DNA from: Treponema sp.
Lineage (GTDB): Bacteria > Spirochaetota > Spirochaetia > Treponematales > Breznakiellaceae
Reading direction: 5' to 3'
NCBI GenBank assembly: GCA_031257595.1
Contig: JAIROH010000158.1
Location: forward strand, 1-6,730
Length of the DNA: 6,730 nt
Positions 4,598 to 6,730 of the stretch are shown here, one piece after another; the stretch's first letter is position 1, and each line of letters starts with the position of its first letter. Under the pieces are notes generated by a model. That model was not told the DNA's origin and ran no database searches. It saw only the letters and a program-made list of their open reading frames with translations. A program made the position numbers and the translations under genes.

Positions 4598-6601
4598 TTA
4601 CCGCAGCCTCCATGTACCACCCCGTTTTATATACGTTCCGGCCTTTCTGCCGTTGGTTTCATAGGTCCGAACGAACCTGACCCATTCCCGCTGCCACACG
4701 AACATACTGATACTGAACCTACTTTCGTAGGACCCATAATTATTACTTTCGTAGACCATATGATGATTCTCACTCGCATCAATCTCCACATTTGCCGGCA
4801 GAGTAACGCTGGTCAGTCGGTTGGCGAAAAATGCAGCGTCCCCGATGGAGGTAACGCTGTCCGGGATCGTAACGCTGGTCAGTTGGTTATAGGCAAATGC
4901 AGCGCCCCCGATGGAGGTAACGCCGGCCGGGATGGTAACGCTGGTCAGCCGGTTTCGCCCAAATGCTCCCTCCCCGATGGAGGTAACGCCGACCGGAATC
5001 GTAACGCTGGTCAGTTGGTTGAAGGCAAATGCAAGCTCCCCGATGGAGGTAACGCCGGCCGGGATGGTAACGCTGGTCAGCCGGTTTTGCTCAAATGCAC
5101 CCATCCCGATGGAGGTAACGCCGGCCGGGATGGTAACGCTGGTCAGCCGGTTTTGCTCAAATGCCTTGTCCCCGATGGACGTAACAGGCGAACCGTTTAT
5201 GTGTGAGGGGATGACAACGTTTTTAGCGGCTCCGCGGTAGCCGATAATCTGTATACCGCCAAGCCACCACGTAACGCGAAAATCACCATCAAAAGCGGTA
5301 AAATCTTTCGCGGAAACGCTCATGTAGCCCCGTTCGCCGGCGGTTTTCGCGTCCATGCCGTCCACGCTGACGATAGACACGGTAAGCCTGTCGGTAATTT
5401 TATTGGCGTCCACGCCGGAAAAAACTATTTCGTCGTCCATAATATGGCTGGAATCATAGCCACCATCTCCATATCCTAGATAAATAGGGCGGTAAGCATC
5501 ATATCCCATATCGTAGCTAAACCCCCATGTGGTCCTACCTATCGTTTCCCCGGCTTCGTTGACCAGTACCGCGGCAAATACATACCTTTTCGGAATTTCA
5601 AGGTATATGGAATTCACGCTAATACCCCAATCCCTCCTTCTGCCGGTTTTTTCCAGGCCCTGGTCAATATCATCGATAATTTTTAGACCGGTCGTACCGA
5701 TTAGTTTTGCGTTGAAAGACATGTCGACGGTTTCTTTGGTATAATCAATCTCGCCCTGGGTCAGCCTGGGATCGTAGATAAGCTCAAAGGGCGGGTGGGC
5801 CTTAAAAAACGCGGCGGCTTCCTCAAGGGTTTTGACCCACGTGTTACGCCACTGGATGTCATTTCGCACGTTCTGACCGATATTGCCGCCCTGAATGTCC
5901 GCCGACAATACCGAGCCGCGGCTGACCACTTCGGCGAGACCGGGGTCAAACTTCGCCGCCTCGTAGTAGTAGGAAAGGGCTTCCACCACCGTACCGATCC
6001 GCTGGGCGGTAATGCCTTTGGCCAGGGCGGTTTCCGCCTGTACGTTCGAGGCCCCCGCAAGGGCCGTTTTTCCCGCGTCGGTAAGGATTACCCCAAGCTG
6101 GGCCAAAAGGTCGCCCGAAGCTTTTTTAACGCCGGTCAGGTTTTCCAGATCCGCTGCGGAGCAGGCCCCGGTATAGGCGGCCTTTGACGCGCCCGAGGCG
6201 GCGTCGGTGATTTTAAGCTGGATCGAAAAGCCCGAAGCGGTCTTCTGTAAGGCCCCGTTCAAAATGTACTGTACGTTGGCCACCGTACCCAACCGGACAA
6301 AGTTGCTTTCATCGGCGTAGTAACCGCTTTCCTCCTCGGCTATCACCTTTTCCAGGTCTTGCCGGTCAAGCACCTTCATCGCGGAAAACTTTGTAAAATC
6401 CCCCACAAGGACACCCTGAACCAGGGCGGGAAGGTAGGCTTCGCCCGGGGCCAGGCCCCGGCCTTCGGGGACAAGGACGGCGATACTCAAACCGTCCCCG
6501 CCGTCGCCGGCCCAGTAGTTTTGGCCGAATGCCGCGCCAGGCAGGACGGTAAAAAGTGCCGCCACCAGCAGGATAAACAAAAAAGTTTTACGATTTTTCA
6601 T
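4598..6601 (-). CDS. Secreted CsgG-like / BspA-type leucine-rich-repeat protein
   Basis: A 667-residue exported protein. Residues 1-26 form a signal peptide (KNRK, then a hydrophobic stretch, ending AAFG before Gln27). Residues 38-175 resemble the CsgG/TolB-N-like fold of curli-secretion and penicillin-binding-protein-activator families: SIAVLVPEGRG (39-49), MKVLDRQDLEKVIAEEESG (75-93) and VQYILNGALQ (110-119). Residues 195-230 look like one TPR-type helical pair (EALSYYYEAAKFDPGLAE). Residues 235-450 are a mixed region I do not recognise. From about 453 the BspA module begins with GYRGAAKNVVIPSHINGSP, then six 22-residue repeats (473-604) and a 63-residue tail (605-667) ending in NGRKAGTYIKRGGTWRLR, a style of ending I associate with treponemal BspA proteins. 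BspA repeats commonly mediate binding to host or cell-surface partners; whether this protein is periplasmic or surface-exposed is not shown. The start is the ATG at 6601, with AGGAGG at 6606-6611. A longer in-frame opening to 6721 is rejected because it lacks a ribosome binding site and would make the signal peptide internal. Confidence 0.9.
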   Translation of the reverse strand: MKNRKTFLFILLVAALFTVLPGAAFGQNYWAGDGGDGLSIAVLVPEGRGLAPGEAYLPALVQGVLVGDFTKFSAMKVLDRQDLEKVIAEEESGYYADESNFVRLGTVANVQYILNGALQKTASGFSIQLKITDAASGASKAAYTGACSAADLENLTGVKKASGDLLAQLGVILTDAGKTALAGASNVQAETALAKGITAQRIGTVVEALSYYYEAAKFDPGLAEVVSRGSVLSADIQGGNIGQNVRNDIQWRNTWVKTLEEAAAFFKAHPPFELIYDPRLTQGEIDYTKETVDMSFNAKLIGTTGLKIIDDIDQGLEKTGRRRDWGISVNSIYLEIPKRYVFAAVLVNEAGETIGRTTWGFSYDMGYDAYRPIYLGYGDGGYDSSHIMDDEIVFSGVDANKITDRLTVSIVSVDGMDAKTAGERGYMSVSAKDFTAFDGDFRVTWWLGGIQIIGYRGAAKNVVIPSHINGSPVTSIGDKAFEQNRLTSVTIPAGVTSIGMGAFEQNRLTSVTIPAGVTSIGELAFAFNQLTSVTIPVGVTSIGEGAFGRNRLTSVTIPAGVTSIGGAAFAYNQLTSVTIPDSVTSIGDAAFFANRLTSVTLPANVEIDASENHHMVYESNNYGSYESRFSISMFVWQREWVRFVRTYETNGRKAGTYIKRGGTWRLR
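4790..5185 (-). repeat. Six tandem 66-base units encoding BspA leucine-rich repeats
   Basis: The unit boundaries recur exactly every 66 bases (CGATGG on the plus strand begins at 4843, 4909, 4975, 5041, 5107 and 5173). Each unit encodes 22 residues of the form VTSIGxxAFxxNxLTSVTIPxx. The backbone is nearly invariant, while the variable positions are 6-7 (DK, MG, EL, EG, GA, DA), 10-11 (EQ, EQ, AF, GR, AY, FA) and the last two. The outer two units at the N-terminal end are most alike, sharing EQNRLTSVTIPAG. The in-frame length and near-identity point to growth by duplication. Confidence 0.95.
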
Positions 6602-6605
6602 GGTT

Positions 6606-6611
6606 CCTCCT
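6606..6611 (-). promoter_or_regulatory. Ribosome binding site of the LRR gene, overlapping the upstream stop
   Basis: AGGAGG lies four bases before the ATG at 6601. It overlaps the TAG (6612-6610) ending the upstream frame, so translation of the two genes is probably coupled. This site decides the start of the LRR protein. Confidence 0.8.
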
Positions 6612-6730
6612 AAAAAACAACGTTCGGCGCGGATATCCAGTCGATATACGCGGTTCGGGGGTAAACGTCTTCCACGTTGCGCGCCCATACGGGCGGTTCC
6701 GCCGGGTGCGGCAGCGCCCATTGATCCATG
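6610..6730 (-). CDS. 3' end of an upstream gene, LPP20-like segment (partial)
   Basis: The minus-strand frame entering from the right edge is open for about 40 codons and ends with TAG at 6612-6610. The visible residues include PPVWARNVEDVYPRTAYIDW, followed by ISAPNVVF and the stop. The pattern of Pro-x-Trp, then VYPRTxYI, is what I associate with the beginning of LPP20-type exported domains in treponemes (usually followed by a Gly-rich turn and an Ala-rich helix). Here a stop comes where that helix would begin, so this may be a C-terminal copy of the motif, a truncated protein, or a coincidental resemblance. The stop sits within the ribosome binding site of the LRR gene, which implies one operon. 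An ATG at 6729 is in frame but need not be the start. Confidence 0.5.
   Translation of the reverse strand, partial: MDQWALPHPAEPPVWARNVEDVYPRTAYIDWISAPNVVF

Noticed and set aside
4790..5185. Regular direct repeats that could suggest a CRISPR array
   Set aside because: The units are contiguous 66-mers, in frame within a clear BspA LRR protein, without repeat/spacer alternation.
4595..5240. Long plus-strand open frames with repetitive translation across the LRR array
   Set aside because: They mirror the 66-base repeats of the real minus-strand gene; any stop-free repeat gives such shadows.
6602..6721. A 40-residue N-terminal extension of the LRR protein in the same frame, starting at 6721
   Set aside because: It has no ribosome binding site, it would bury the signal peptide, and the same bases read more sensibly in another frame as the end of the upstream gene. 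The ATG at 6601 has a perfect AGGAGG.

Overview
The window reads as a chromosomal segment of a spirochaete, most likely a Treponema-like gut lineage. The main reasons are a BspA-type leucine-rich-repeat protein with a 22-residue repeat behind a treponeme-style lead-in and C-terminal tail, a CsgG-like exported front domain on the same protein, an upstream fragment resembling LPP20-type exported proteins, and AQ-type signal-peptide ends. This placement is inference from recognised families; no rRNA or tRNA is present to confirm it. GC content is high over the lipoate genes and visibly lower over one accessory gene (3734-4519).

Layout. Bases 1-2836 (minus strand) hold a compact four-gene run: lipA, then lplB and lplA as two halves of a split lipoate-protein ligase, then an exported protein of unknown function that runs off the left edge. 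lipA/lplB overlap by 11 bases, lplB/lplA overlap by 4 bases (TTGA), and only 15 bases or so separate lplA from the last gene. Bases 2837-3437 have no convincing intact gene. They carry a promoter candidate for lipA, a large imperfect inverted repeat built of three conserved blocks, two strong hairpins and a possible gene remnant. Bases 3438-3671 (plus) encode a small ribbon-helix-helix-like protein. Bases 3734-4519 (minus) encode a low-GC accessory protein that faintly resembles the uracil-DNA glycosylase fold. Bases 4598-6601 (minus) encode a large secreted CsgG-like/BspA-LRR fusion, and 6610-6730 is the 3' end of a further minus-strand gene directly upstream of it.

How the genes work together. 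LplA with LplB would activate and attach lipoate (or octanoate) to carrier domains of 2-oxoacid dehydrogenases or the glycine cleavage H protein. LipA would insert the two sulfurs into an attached octanoyl group. With no lipB visible, the set could form a self-sufficient ligase-plus-synthase pathway. The BspA-like protein and its upstream partner look like a separate envelope or surface unit. The middle of the window (about 2890-4530) looks like an accessory zone: repeats, a possible gene relic, an orphan DNA-binding protein and a compositionally foreign gene.

Nothing here can be declared a new defence or mobile system from sequence alone. The items most worth a second look are the mosaic inverted repeat at 2908-3117 with its neighbouring hairpins, the UDG-like accessory gene, and the CsgG-like/LRR fusion with its near-identical repeats.
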